A stretch of DNA of 64,000 nt from Amarolinea sp964580725 (GCA_964580725.1 CAZOLV010000003.1:57767-121766); one strand, 5' to 3'; positions 24,156 to 34,059 are shown, numbered from the stretch's first letter. Notes: a model not told the origin generated them from the sequence alone. Translations and numbers: made by a program.

Positions 24156-27100
24156 CCGACACCGAGACGCTTCACCATCTTCTACAGCACCGGGCGCAAA
24201 CCCAGAGCGACCGCCTGGCCTACGTCTTTCTGCACGAAGGCGAAACTCCCGCCGCCCAGTTTACCTACGGCCAACTCGACCGCGCCGCCCGTCACATCGC
24301 CGCCCATCTCAATCAAACCGTGGCGACCGGCGCACGCGTCCTCCTGCTCTACCCCGCCGGCCTCGAATTTCTCGCCGCCTTCATGGGCTGCCTCTACGCC
24401 GGCGTCATCGCCGTGCCCGCCCCCCTCCTCGGCACGCTCACCCTCAAGAACGCCCTCTCCCGCCTGCAAGCCATCGTGGCCAACGCCCAGGCCAGCGCCA
24501 TTTTGACCCTGGAGCGCATCGTTGGTCAAACCGCCGCCGCTTCCGACGAACTCGCCGTCCTGGGCGCCCTCCCCTGGCTCCCTTCCGATGCCCTCCCTTC
24601 CCTCGACCTCGCCGCCATCGCCGATCCCCTACCCCCCGCTGACCCCGCCGCCATCGCCTATCTCCAATACACCTCCGGCTCCACATCCACCCCCAAAGGC
24701 GTCATGGTGACCCACGACAATCTCTGGCGCCAGTGCCGCAGCGACGAACATGCAATCGCCTATTCCCCCGACAGTGTCGCCGTCACCTGGCTTCCCCACC
24801 ACCACGACTTTGGCCTCATCAACGGCCTTCTGCAGCCCCTCTTTTCCGGCTGCCTCTGCTACCAGATGTCCCCCACAGTCTTCCTCAAACGCCCCCTGCG
24901 CTGGCTGCAGGCCATCAGCCGCTACGGCGGCACCCACGCCGGCGCCCCCAACTTCGCCTATGAACTGCTCACCCACAAGGCCGCCCAGGAACAAGACCTG
25001 ACCCTCGACCTGCACACCTGGCGCAACGTTTTTTGCGGCGCCGAGCCGATCCGCTGGCAAACCCAAATTCGTTTCGCCCAAACCTATGCCCCTTTCGGCC
25101 TCGATCCCGCCGCCCTCCGTTTCGCCTACGGCATGGCCGAAGCCACCCTTGCCGTCACCATTCGCACCTCCACCCGCCCCATGCGCATGTTGGCCGTGGA
25201 TGCCGCCGCCCTCAGCCGCCGCCAAGTCGTTCTCAGCCAGGCGCCAGACGCCCTGCAGATCGCCTGCTGCGGCTCGCTCATCGAGGAGATGCAGGTCGTC
25301 ATCGTTGATCCAGAAACCCACCAACCTTGCCCTCCCGGCGCCGTCGGCGAAATCTGGATCGCCGGCAGCAGCGTCACCGCCGGCTACTGGAACCGCCCCA
25401 CCGAAACCGCCGCCACTTTTCACGCCCGCCTCGCCGGCTCGCACGCCGGCCCCTTCCTGCGCAGCGGCGACCTCGGCTTTCTGCACGACGACGAACTCTT
25501 CATCGCCGGCCGCCTCAAAGACATCATCATCGTGCGCGGCCAAAACTACTACCCCCAAGACATCGAATGGGCCGCCCAACGCAGTCACCCTCTCCTGCGT
25601 CCTGATGGCGGCGCCGCCATCGCCATTGAGATCGAAGCCGGCAGTAGCGAACAACTCGCCCTCGTCCACGAAGTCGAACGCGGCTTCGATCCCGCTCGCG
25701 ACCAGGACGACGTCATCCAGGCCATTCGCCGCGCCATCGCCCAACAGTTCGGCGTCGCCATCCACGCCATCGCCCTCATCAAGCGCGGCATGATCCCTAA
25801 GACCTCCAGCGGCAAGATTCAGCGTCACGCCGCCCGCCAGGCCTATCTAAACGGCGCTCTCGACGGCTTCATCACCGCCTGGGCACTGGCACAAGAAGAG
25901 AGCGCATCGCACCTGCAGAGCGCAGCTCCCGGCGCAGATGAGCCGTACAACGCATCCGTTCGTAGTGCGCACTTCAGTGCGCCGCGTGCGCCCCTGCAGA
26001 GCGCAGCTCCCGGCGCAGATGAGCCGTACAACGCATCCGTTCGTAGTGCGCACTTCAGTGCGCCGCGTGCGCCCCTGCAGAGCGCAGCTCCCGGCGCAGA
26101 TGAGCCGTACAACGCACCCGTTCGTAGTGCGCACTTCAGTGCGCCGCGTTCGCACCTGCAGAGCGCAGCTCCCGGCGCAGATGAGCCGTACAACGCACCC
26201 GTTCGTAGTNNNNNNNNNNNNNNNNNNNNNNNNNNNNNNNNNNNNNNNNNNNNNNNNNNNNNNNNNNNNNNNNNNNNNNNNNNNNNNNNNNNNNNNNNNN
26301 NNNNNNNNNCCTGCAGAGCGCAGCTCCCGGCGCAGATGAGCCGTACAACGCACCCGTTCGTAGTGCGCACTTCAGTGCGCCTCTCGAACAGCAACTGCTC
26401 GACATCTTCCGCACGGCGCTCAAACTCCCCCCCACCGCCCCCCTCGGCATCGAAGACAACTTCTTTGCCCGCGGCGGCGATTCTCTTGGCGTCATGGAAG
26501 TCAACCTGCTCATCGAAAATCGCTTTGGCCCCGATTCCCCCCTGCTCGACGCCGTCATGGCCCAACTCGACAACCTCACCGTCGCTCGCCTGGCCCAGAC
26601 CCTGCGCCCACCCCCTGTGGCATCATCCCACGAAGCCGCGCCGCGCCACGAAGCCCTCACCCCCCCTGCCCCGTCAGACCGTCCCGACCGCCGCCCCCTC
26701 GACCCGCGCCGTCAACTCACCCACGCCGGGCGCCGCCTTGCCCATGCCATCCTGCCCTACGGCCCCGGCAACGCCTACCTGGCCTGGCTCTGCACACAAC
26801 CCTGGGCGCAAAACGCCTTCTTCCACCGCCAGGTCGCCCTCCTGCACCGCGTTCTCGCCGCCCTTGGCCAGACAGACCGCCAGGACGAGGTCGTGCCCCA
26901 CAGCCTCGCCTGCAACACCTGGTCGCACTGGCGCCTCAACCGCCTGCTCGACGCTCCCCCCGCCCAGTTCGACCGCTGGGTCTCCGTCCACGGTTTCGAT
27001 CGTCTCACCGATGCCCACGCCGCCGGACGCGGCGTCATCCTCCTGCACGCCCATTCCGTCTACAACGTCCTGCCCATGGCCGTCCTGCAGCGCCGTGGCC

Positions 27101-27612
27101 TCACCGATGCCGCCCTCCTCGGCGGCAAACAACGCCTGCACGAACTCAACCTGGGCAACCTCGCCCTCTTCGAGACCGCTCGCTTTGAGGAAGGCGCCAA
27201 CGCCGGCCAGACCGCCCGCTTCGCCCGCCAACTGCTCGAAGCTCATCGCACCCTCGCCCGCGGCGGCATCTTTCACGTCGCCGCCGACGGCTACCAGGCG
27301 CCGCGCAGCATCCCCGCCCCCTTCCACGGCCGTCGCCGCCACTTTGGCCTCGGCTTTGCCGAAACAGCCCTCAACACCGGCGCCATCCCCATCCCCATCT
27401 TCGTCTCCCTGCAACTCGACGGTCACGTCGCCATCCACTTCGACGCCCCCCTCACCCCCACCCCCGGCCCCCGCCCTGCCCAGGTCGAAGACCTCGTCCT
27501 CCAGTACGCCGCCCGCTTCACCGCTTACTGGGCCGACCATCTCGCCAACATGCGCTGGCGTCACCTCGTCAAATTCCTCGCCCTCCCCCCTTGGGACGCA
27601 CCCGCGCCATGA
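24152..27612 (+). CDS. Fatty-acyl-AMP ligase - repeat linker - acyl carrier protein - acyltransferase fusion (interrupted by sequencing gap)
   Basis: Domain order: (1) FAAL/acyl-adenylate ligase, about residues 1-570, with YTSGSTSTPKGVMVTHDN, WLPHHHDFGLINGLL and the C-terminal catalytic Lys in KTSSGKIQRHAARQAYL; (2) a 27-residue repeat array; (3) an ACP/PCP domain with phosphopantetheine Ser in DNFFARGGDSLGVMEVN; (4) a lysophospholipid-acyltransferase/LpxL-like domain (RGVILLHAHSVYN, then GGIFHVAADGYQAPRS, then NTGAIPIPIFVSL). It would activate a fatty acid, load it on its own ACP and transfer it, probably to a sugar of the glycan. The 3' part is in a different frame only because the gap is written as 100 Ns: an in-phase repeat array (gap of 26+81k bases) restores one frame. 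ATGA overlaps at both ends. Confidence 0.85.
25913..26382 (+). repeat. 81-bp direct repeat array coding for a 27-residue linker
   Basis: Unit starts at 25913, 25994, 26075 and 26156 (exact 81-bp period), with another copy at 26311 after the gap whose last bases change into unique sequence at about 26382. Copies differ by only a few bases (CATCC/CACCC; GCGTGCGCC/GCGTTCGCA). Each unit encodes LQSAAPGADEPYN followed by VRSAHFSAP and contains the stem GCGCACT/AGTGCGC. Confidence 0.95.
26210..26309. other. Assembly gap of 100 Ns inside the repeat array
   Basis: Exactly 100 Ns, the conventional placeholder for unknown length. The repeat phase on both sides predicts 26 bases plus a whole number of 81-bp units. 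Confidence 0.97.
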
Positions 27613-28571
27613 CCTGCGACCTCTCCATCATCATCGTCAACTGGAACGGCGGTCAGGTTCTCGCCAACTGTCTCGCCTCCCTCCCCGCCGCCCTTGGCCA
27701 ACTCCACGCCGAAGTCTGGATCGTTGACAACGCCTCCCACGACGACAGCCTCGCCCACGCCGCCCGCGTCTACCCCCAGGCCCATGTCATCCGCAACGCC
27801 GCCAACCTCGGTTTCGCCGCCGCCAACAATCAGGCCGCCGCTCACGCCAACGGGCGCTACCTCCTCCTCCTCAACCCCGACACCCAGACGCCCCCCGCCG
27901 CCCTCGCCCATCTCGTCGCCTACGCCGACGCCCACCCCGCCATCGGCGCCCTGGGCCCCCAACTACGCAACCCCGACGGCAGCTTGCAACGCTCCTGCTG
28001 GCCCACCTTCCCCGGCCTGCGCATGGCTCTCACCGACGCCCTCTACCTGTGGAAACTTCCCTGGCTTCCCTGGGTCAGGCGCAGCGAATACTCCCCTGCC
28101 CAACTCACCGCCCCCCGCCCCGTCGCCCACCTTCTGGGCGCATGTCTTCTCATCCCCCGTCGCGCCTGGGACGCCATCGGCCCCCTCGACGATCGCTTCT
28201 TCCTCTTCCTCGAAGAAACCGACTGGTGCCGCCGCGCCGGCCAGGCCGGCTGGCAAATCGTCTACCACCCCCATATCTGGCTCGCCCATCTTGGCCAGCA
28301 CGCCATGCGCCAGGCTCCCCCAAACAACCTGCCGCACCTCTATCGCAGCTACACGCACTTTTGCCGCCAACAGGGCGCCGGCCGCCTCCGCATCCTCGCC
28401 CTCAAGGCCATCTTCGTCCTCGCCATCGGTATCCGCCTGATCCTCTGGAGTCTGCGCTGGCTGCATGTTTCCGCCGCAGCGCGCCGCGAAGCCCCGACCG
28501 CCCAACGCACCCAGGCCCAGGCTATGCTCACCGGCTACTGGCGCGTCCTGCGCCTTCTACCAACACTCTAA
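27609..28571 (+). CDS. Glycosyltransferase family 2 (rhamnosyltransferase-like)
   Basis: A 320-residue GT2 starting at ATG 27609 (ATGA overlap with the upstream fusion). Motifs: LSIIIVNWNGGQVLANCL, VWIVDNASHDDSL, NLGFAAANNQAA, LLLLNPDTQ (metal) and FLFLEETDWCRRAGQAGW (catalytic). The hydrophobic stretch near the C-terminus (ILALKAIFVLAIGIRLILWSL) could be a membrane helix, as in other EPS GT2s of this type. Its TAA overlaps the ATG of the next gene (TAATG). Confidence 0.9.
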   Translation: MTCDLSIIIVNWNGGQVLANCLASLPAALGQLHAEVWIVDNASHDDSLAHAARVYPQAHVIRNAANLGFAAANNQAAAHANGRYLLLLNPDTQTPPAALAHLVAYADAHPAIGALGPQLRNPDGSLQRSCWPTFPGLRMALTDALYLWKLPWLPWVRRSEYSPAQLTAPRPVAHLLGACLLIPRRAWDAIGPLDDRFFLFLEETDWCRRAGQAGWQIVYHPHIWLAHLGQHAMRQAPPNNLPHLYRSYTHFCRQQGAGRLRILALKAIFVLAIGIRLILWSLRWLHVSAAARREAPTAQRTQAQAMLTGYWRVLRLLPTL

Positions 28572-29848
28572 TGCGCATCCTCTTCCTGACCCAAATCCTC
28601 CCCTTCCCTCTCGATTCCGGCGCCAAAGTGCGCGCCTACTACACCCTGCGCTGGCTCGCTCCTCGCCATGCCGTCACCCTCGTTTCCTTCACCCGCCCCA
28701 CCGACTCCCCTGCAGCCCTCGCCCATTTGCGCACCTTCTGCTTTTGCCAGGAAATCATCACCCTTCCCCTCTCGCGCAACCCCCTGGCCGAAGTGATCAG
28801 TCTGGCCGGTAGTCTGCTCTCTCGCCAGCCCTACACCATTTTGCGCGATCAACGACGCGCCATGCACCGCCAACTCCAGGCCCTCGTTCAGAGAGAACGC
28901 TTCGACGCCATCTACGCCGACCAACTCGCCATGGCCCCCTACGCCCTTCACGCCGCCCAGTCCGCCCCCCGCCCCCCCCTGCTCGTGCTCGACGCCCACA
29001 ACGCCTACTACCTGATCCCCCAACGCCTCGCCCCCGCCGCCCCCCACCTCCCCCTGCGCCTCTTTCTCCAGCGCGAAGCCCGCCTCATTGCCCGCTACGA
29101 GGCCGGCGCCTACCCCCGCTTCCACCACCTGCTCACCGTTGCCCCCGCCGACCGCGCCGCCATCGAAACACTGCTGCCCCCCACTCCCCCGCCCCACATC
29201 CACACCATGCCCATCTGCGTCGCCGCCGACGCCCCCCCTCTTGCCCGCCACCCGGCCCCCAATGCCCTGCTCCTGCTCGGCGGCCTGCACTGGCCACCCA
29301 ACGCCGACGGCGCCCGCTGGTTCCTGCGTCACGTCTGGCCCCTCATCCGCCAACAGGCGCCCGCCGCCCGCCTCTTCATCGTCGGCGCCCGCCCCCCCGC
29401 CGACATTCAGGCCGCCGCCACCGACCCGATCCCCACCCACCCCGATCAGGCCCCCCCCGCCTCCGTCACCGTTGCTGGCTACGCCCACGACCTGCGCCCC
29501 TTCCTCGAAGCCGCCGCCGCCCTGATCGTCCCCCTCCGCTCCGGCGGCGGCATGCGCGTCAAAATCATCGAAGCCATGCAATGGGGACTCCCCATCGTCA
29601 GCACCACCATCGGCTGCGAAGGCATCGAAGCCCTCCCCGATCATGACATCCTCATCGCCGATGACCCCCCCGCCCTCGCCCAGGCCGCCCTCCGCCTTCT
29701 CCAAGACCCCACCCTGGGCCGCCAACTCGCCGCCAACGCCCGCCGCCTGCTCGCCGCCCGCTACGACTGGCAACGCACATATACCCTGCTCGACACCATC
29801 CTACCCCCCGCCCCACCCGACATCCCCCACCAACCACTGGTACCCTGA
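28571..29848 (+). CDS. Glycosyltransferase family 4 (PEP-CTERM/EpsH-associated Stp1-like)
   Basis: A 425-residue GT-B transferase. The N-terminus MRILFLTQILPFPLDSGAKV with YYTLRWLAPRHAVTLVSF matches the sugar-transferase family often found in exosortase-linked EPS loci (TIGR03087-like). The C-domain shows ALLLLGGLHWPPNADGARWF, the loop IVPLRSGGGMRVKIIEAMQW (donor-binding) and PIVSTTIGCEGI. The start is fixed by the TAATG overlap. The following gene begins 4 bp downstream. No exosortase is visible in the window. Confidence 0.88.
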   Translation: MRILFLTQILPFPLDSGAKVRAYYTLRWLAPRHAVTLVSFTRPTDSPAALAHLRTFCFCQEIITLPLSRNPLAEVISLAGSLLSRQPYTILRDQRRAMHRQLQALVQRERFDAIYADQLAMAPYALHAAQSAPRPPLLVLDAHNAYYLIPQRLAPAAPHLPLRLFLQREARLIARYEAGAYPRFHHLLTVAPADRAAIETLLPPTPPPHIHTMPICVAADAPPLARHPAPNALLLLGGLHWPPNADGARWFLRHVWPLIRQQAPAARLFIVGARPPADIQAAATDPIPTHPDQAPPASVTVAGYAHDLRPFLEAAAALIVPLRSGGGMRVKIIEAMQWGLPIVSTTIGCEGIEALPDHDILIADDPPALAQAALRLLQDPTLGRQLAANARRLLAARYDWQRTYTLLDTILPPAPPDIPHQPLVP

Positions 29849-29852
29849 CGCC

Positions 29853-31181
29853 ATGACCACCCATACCCAACGTCGCCTCTTTTGGGGCATTCTGGCCGCC
29901 TCCCTGTTCCTGCGTCTCGCCGCCGTCGCCGTCATGGGCAACCAGGTCGAGGCGCTCCCCGGCATCGTAGATCAGATTTCGTATCACACCCTGGCCCAAC
30001 GCCTGCTCGACGGCCACGGCTTCACCATGCCCACCGACTGGTGGCCCATCACCCGCGCCAACGCCCCCACCGCCCACTGGTCGTATCTCTACACCCTCTA
30101 CCTGGCCGCCTGCTACGCCATCTTCGGCGTCACCCCCCTCGCCGCACGTCTTCTGCAAGCCATCGCTGTCGGTCTGCTTTGGCCCTGGCTCGCCCTGCGC
30201 ATCGGCCATCGCCTTGGCGGCGCACCCCTCGGCCTGACCGCCGCCGCCTGGTCAGCCCTTTACGGCTATTTCGCCTACTACAGCGCCGCCCTCATGACCG
30301 AGGCTTTCTACATCACCGCCATCCTCTGGACGCTCGACTGCGCCCTTACCCTCGCCCACACCGACCGCCGCCCATTCCGCTGGGCGTTGCTCGGTCTCGC
30401 CATCGGCCTGACGTTGCTATTGCGCCAGGTCTTCTTGCTCTTCGTCCCCTTCATCTTCCTCTGGCTCTGGTTCGCCGCCAACCGCACGCCCGGACTCGAC
30501 CAGCGCCAGCCCTCCTCTGCGCTCAGACCTGGTCTCTCGTTTCTGGCTGGTCTTCTGCTGGCGCTGACCATCATCACCCTGCTGATCCTGCCCTGGACCA
30601 TGCACAACCAGCGGGTCTTCGGACGCTTCGTCCTGCTCAACACCAACGCCGGCTACGCCTTCTTCTGGGCCAACCACCCCATCTACGGAACTCGTTTCGT
30701 CGCCATCCTGCCCGGCAAAGCGCCCTACCAGCGCCTCATCCCCGCCGAACTGCGCTCGCTCGACGAAGCTGCCCTCGATGCCGCCCTCCTGCGCCGCGGC
30801 CTAGACTTCGTTCTGCAAGACCCCGGACGCTACCTGCTCCTTTCGCTCAGTCGAATTCGTACATTTTTCATGTTTTGGCCTGAATCTGAATCCAGCTTCC
30901 TGAGTAATCTTGTACGTGTGCTATCATTTGGCATAGCGTTGCCCTGGATCATCGCAGGTTTCTGGCTATCCCGCCGTGACTGGCGACGCTGGTCATTATT
31001 ATGGCTTTTCGTCCTGGTGTACACCGTGGTTCACCTGCTCTCATGGGCCTTGATTCGCTACCGGCTTCCCGTGGATGCCGTCTTGTTGATCTTTGCCGGC
31101 CACGCCGTTACGCGTCTCTGGGGCCTCCGGAAACCAAAGCCCCAGGCGCAACGGTCCCAGACGTTTACCCCGCACGTCTGA
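29853..31181 (+). CDS. ArnT/GT39-like polytopic glycosyltransferase
   Basis: A 442-residue membrane protein with roughly ten hydrophobic helices. The first extracytoplasmic loop has GIVDQISYHTLAQRLLDGHG, in the position where ArnT/PMT-type GT-C enzymes carry their catalytic Asp. These use polyprenyl-phosphate sugars on the outer face. The end of the gene (about 30840-31000) is markedly less GC-rich than everything before it. This is the last gene of the gap-free + strand array; the next gene starts 34 bp later. Confidence 0.8.
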   Translation: MTTHTQRRLFWGILAASLFLRLAAVAVMGNQVEALPGIVDQISYHTLAQRLLDGHGFTMPTDWWPITRANAPTAHWSYLYTLYLAACYAIFGVTPLAARLLQAIAVGLLWPWLALRIGHRLGGAPLGLTAAAWSALYGYFAYYSAALMTEAFYITAILWTLDCALTLAHTDRRPFRWALLGLAIGLTLLLRQVFLLFVPFIFLWLWFAANRTPGLDQRQPSSALRPGLSFLAGLLLALTIITLLILPWTMHNQRVFGRFVLLNTNAGYAFFWANHPIYGTRFVAILPGKAPYQRLIPAELRSLDEAALDAALLRRGLDFVLQDPGRYLLLSLSRIRTFFMFWPESESSFLSNLVRVLSFGIALPWIIAGFWLSRRDWRRWSLLWLFVLVYTVVHLLSWALIRYRLPVDAVLLIFAGHAVTRLWGLRKPKPQAQRSQTFTPHV

Positions 31182-31215
31182 CACGTCTACGACGCAATGC
31201 CGCGAGCGACACGCC

Positions 31216-32442
31216 ATGCTGGATGTTCTTTACCTGGTCCCATATACACCGACGCCGATTCGCACGCGCCCATTTCACCTGTTGCGCGGTCTGGTCGAGC
31301 GTGGACACCGCCTCACCCTGGCCACAGTCTGGGAAAACGAGGCCGAACGCGCCGCCCTCTTCGAATGGCAGCGCCGAGGCCTGGAGGTCATGGCCGCGCC
31401 TCTTACCAAAGCGCAAACAGCCTGGAACAGCCTGACTGCTCTGCCCAGCCGCCTCCCGCTGCAAGCCTCCTTCTGCTGGCAGCCCGCTCTTGCCGCCAGC
31501 TTGCACGCCCATCTGGCTGCCCGTCCCCCCCAGATCATTCACGTCGAACATCTGCGCGGCGCACGCTATGGGCTGGCCATGCAACAGGCGCTGCGCTCAA
31601 CGGGCGCCAATGGCCAGTCGCCCCCCATCGTCTGGGATGCCGTAGACAGCATTTCGCATCTTTTCCAACAGGCCAGCCGCCTCAGCCGCTCCCCCAAAGG
31701 ACGCTGGATGACCTGGCTCGAATTGGGTCGCACTCGTCGCTTCGAAAGCTGGCTAACGCGCCAGTTCCGCCGTGTACTCGTCGCATCCCCCCTCGACCAG
31801 CAAGCCTTCGAACGCCTGGCTGCCCCCACTTCCCCCAACTCGATCACCGTCCTCGCCAACGGTGTTGATCTCGACTATTTCCGCCCCCCCGACGCCCCCC
31901 GCGAACCGGCCACACTGGTGTTGTCGGGCAAACTCAGCTATCACGCCAACGTCACCGCCGCCCTGCACCTGCTGCAGGACATCATGCCCCTCGTCTGGCG
32001 TGAGCGTCCCGATGTGCAAGTCTGTCTGGCAGGCAAAGACCCCCCCCGTCGTCTGTGTCAATTGGCGGTCAACGACCCGGCGCACATCACCGTCACCGGC
32101 GAAGTCCCCGACATCCGGCCCTACCTGCAGCGAGCCACGCTGGCCGTCGCCCCCATCGTCTACGCCGCCGGCATCCAGAACAAAGTCCTGGAATCCCTCG
32201 CCTGCGCCACCCCCGTCGTCGCCAGCAGTCTTGCTGTCGCTTCCCTGACAGGACAGCCAGCGCAGGCCCTGTTCGTCGCCGATACCCCCCCCGAGATGGC
32301 CGCCGCCATTCTCTCCCTGCTCGCCGCCCCCGCCCGCCAGATCGAACTGGGGCACGCCGGCCGCAGGTTCGTCGAACAACACTATGACTGGAAGCGCACC
32401 GCCGCGCAACTGGAATCAATCTACGCCGATGCGCTGAAATAA
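31216..32442 (+). CDS. Glycosyltransferase family 4
   Basis: A 408-residue GT-B transferase starting at ATG 31216. N-domain: VLYLVPYTPTPIRTRPFHLL. C-domain: VLSGKLSYHANVTAALHLLQ, then APIVYAAGIQNKVLESLACA and TPVVASSLAVASL, a donor site resembling the gene at 28571 (Stp1-like group). Codon usage is less C-saturated than in the genes before 30 kb. It lies between the ArnT-like gene and the initiating phosphotransferase, with no overlap on either side. Confidence 0.87.
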   Translation: MLDVLYLVPYTPTPIRTRPFHLLRGLVERGHRLTLATVWENEAERAALFEWQRRGLEVMAAPLTKAQTAWNSLTALPSRLPLQASFCWQPALAASLHAHLAARPPQIIHVEHLRGARYGLAMQQALRSTGANGQSPPIVWDAVDSISHLFQQASRLSRSPKGRWMTWLELGRTRRFESWLTRQFRRVLVASPLDQQAFERLAAPTSPNSITVLANGVDLDYFRPPDAPREPATLVLSGKLSYHANVTAALHLLQDIMPLVWRERPDVQVCLAGKDPPRRLCQLAVNDPAHITVTGEVPDIRPYLQRATLAVAPIVYAAGIQNKVLESLACATPVVASSLAVASLTGQPAQALFVADTPPEMAAAILSLLAAPARQIELGHAGRRFVEQHYDWKRTAAQLESIYADALK

Positions 32443-32504
32443 CGACATCCGTCAGTCGCACGCTTCGGCCACGCTCGCCCTGTATCGTATCGAGGAGCTT
32501 TCTC

Positions 32505-33992
32505 ATGACTCGCGCATCTTCGACGCTGCCAGGCGCCCTGGGCGCCACGCGCCCCTGGCAAAATCTCGCCCGCCCTGCCTTTCGCCTGCTCCTGCTGGCC
32601 TTCGATGGCTCGATGCTGGCCCTCGCCTTCTACCTGGCCTACATTGCCCGCTTCGACCTCCGCATCGCCCTGCAGCCGGAGATCATGCCATCGCAAGGCT
32701 TCTACCTGCGCCTCGTCGTCATCCTGATTCCAATCTGGCTCGTTCTCTTCTACCTCTTTGGCCTGTACGACTTCCGCCATCTCCTGGGCGGCACCTCAGA
32801 ATACGCCCGCGTCTTCAACGGTTGCAGCGCCGGCGTACTCGCCGTCATCGTCTTCAGCTTCTTCGAACCCGGCTTCATCATCGCCCGCGCCTGGCTCGTC
32901 AGCGCCTGGCTCTTCTCCGTCATCCTTGTCAGCCTTGCTCGCTTCAGCCTGCGCCGTCTTGCCTACACCCTGCGCCATTGGGGCATCTTCGTCGCCCCCG
33001 CCGTCATCGTCGGCGTCAACGACGAAGCCCTCGCCCTGGCCAACACCCTGCGCCACAGCCTCAGTTCCGGCCTGCGCATCATCGGCTTCGTCGCCGACAG
33101 CGATCGCAACGACCCCACCGCCCGCGCCTGCGCCCACATCGCCCCCATTCTCGGCCCTACCGCCGAACTCAACGACATCGCCCAACGCGCCGGCATCGAA
33201 GAAGTGATCGTCGCCGCCACCGCCCTGCCGCGAGAACGTCTGCTCGATCTCTTCGAACGCCTGGCGCCTCTCTCGCACATCCAACTGCGCCTTTCCTCCG
33301 GCTTCTTCGAAGTGCTTACCACCGGCGTCACCGTGCGCACCTGGGGCTTCGTACCGCTCATCAGCCTCAACCGTCTGCGCCTGGAACCGTTCGAGGCCTT
33401 CGTCAAGACGCTGCTCGACTACACACTGACCATCGCCCTCCTGCTTCTCATTGCGCCCCTCCTGCTCATCATCGGCCTCGCCGTCAAATTCGATTCGCCC
33501 GGTCCTGTCTTCTACCGCCGGCGCGTCCTCGGCGTCCACGGCAAGCCGTTCGACGCCTTCAAGTTCCGCACCATGTTCACCGATGGCGCCGCCCTCCTGG
33601 CGCAGCATCCCGATCTGGCCGCCGAACTGCATACCAAACACAAACTCAAGGATGATCCACGCGTCACACCGGTGGGGCGCCTCCTGCGCCGCTTCAGCCT
33701 GGACGAACTGCCCCAACTCTTCAATGTCCTCCTCGGCCAGATGAGCCTGGTCGGCCCGCGCATGATCTCCCCCGCCGAAAGCCAGGAGTACGGCCGTCAC
33801 AAAGTCAACCTGCTGACGGTCAAACCCGGCATCACCGGCCTGTGGCAAGTCTCCGGGCGCTCCGACGTCTCCTACGAAGAGCGCGTCCGGCTCGACATGC
33901 ACTACATCCGCACCTATTCGATCTGGCGCGATTTGCAGATTCTTTTCATCCAAACGCCGCCCGCCGTCTTGCGCGGTCACGGCGCTTATTGA
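32505..33992 (+). CDS. Exopolysaccharide-initiating polyprenyl glycosylphosphotransferase (WcaJ/WbaP-like)
   Basis: A 495-residue protein that transfers a sugar-1-phosphate to undecaprenyl phosphate, the first membrane step of repeat-unit assembly. Four to five N-terminal membrane helices (about residues 20-140) are followed by a CoA_binding_3-like Rossmann region (about 160-270). The C-terminal catalytic domain has a membrane hairpin then FDSPGPVFYRRRVLGVHGKP, FKFRTM, RRFSLDELPQLFNVLLGQMS, LVGPRM and KPGITGLWQVSGRSD. All are diagnostic of the PF02397 family. A Shine-Dalgarno GAGGAG lies 9 bases before the ATG. Confidence 0.93.
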   Translation: MTRASSTLPGALGATRPWQNLARPAFRLLLLAFDGSMLALAFYLAYIARFDLRIALQPEIMPSQGFYLRLVVILIPIWLVLFYLFGLYDFRHLLGGTSEYARVFNGCSAGVLAVIVFSFFEPGFIIARAWLVSAWLFSVILVSLARFSLRRLAYTLRHWGIFVAPAVIVGVNDEALALANTLRHSLSSGLRIIGFVADSDRNDPTARACAHIAPILGPTAELNDIAQRAGIEEVIVAATALPRERLLDLFERLAPLSHIQLRLSSGFFEVLTTGVTVRTWGFVPLISLNRLRLEPFEAFVKTLLDYTLTIALLLLIAPLLLIIGLAVKFDSPGPVFYRRRVLGVHGKPFDAFKFRTMFTDGAALLAQHPDLAAELHTKHKLKDDPRVTPVGRLLRRFSLDELPQLFNVLLGQMSLVGPRMISPAESQEYGRHKVNLLTVKPGITGLWQVSGRSDVSYEERVRLDMHYIRTYSIWRDLQILFIQTPPAVLRGHGAY

Positions 33993-34059
33993 CCAACACG
34001 GATGGCGCACGGCCAATCCCGATCATTCCCAAAAACCTTTCAAGTGACGTGACCGATCA

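Noticed and set aside
25913..26382. CRISPR array
   Set aside because: The 81-bp repeats are directly adjacent with no unique spacers, are coding, and no cas gene is near.
24152..27727. Frameshift in the FAAL gene
   Set aside because: The frame change lies exactly at the 100-N filler; repeat phase predicts a continuous frame.
32796..34016. 406-codon - strand frame opposite the glycosylphosphotransferase
   Set aside because: Shadow; the + strand protein has full family motifs.
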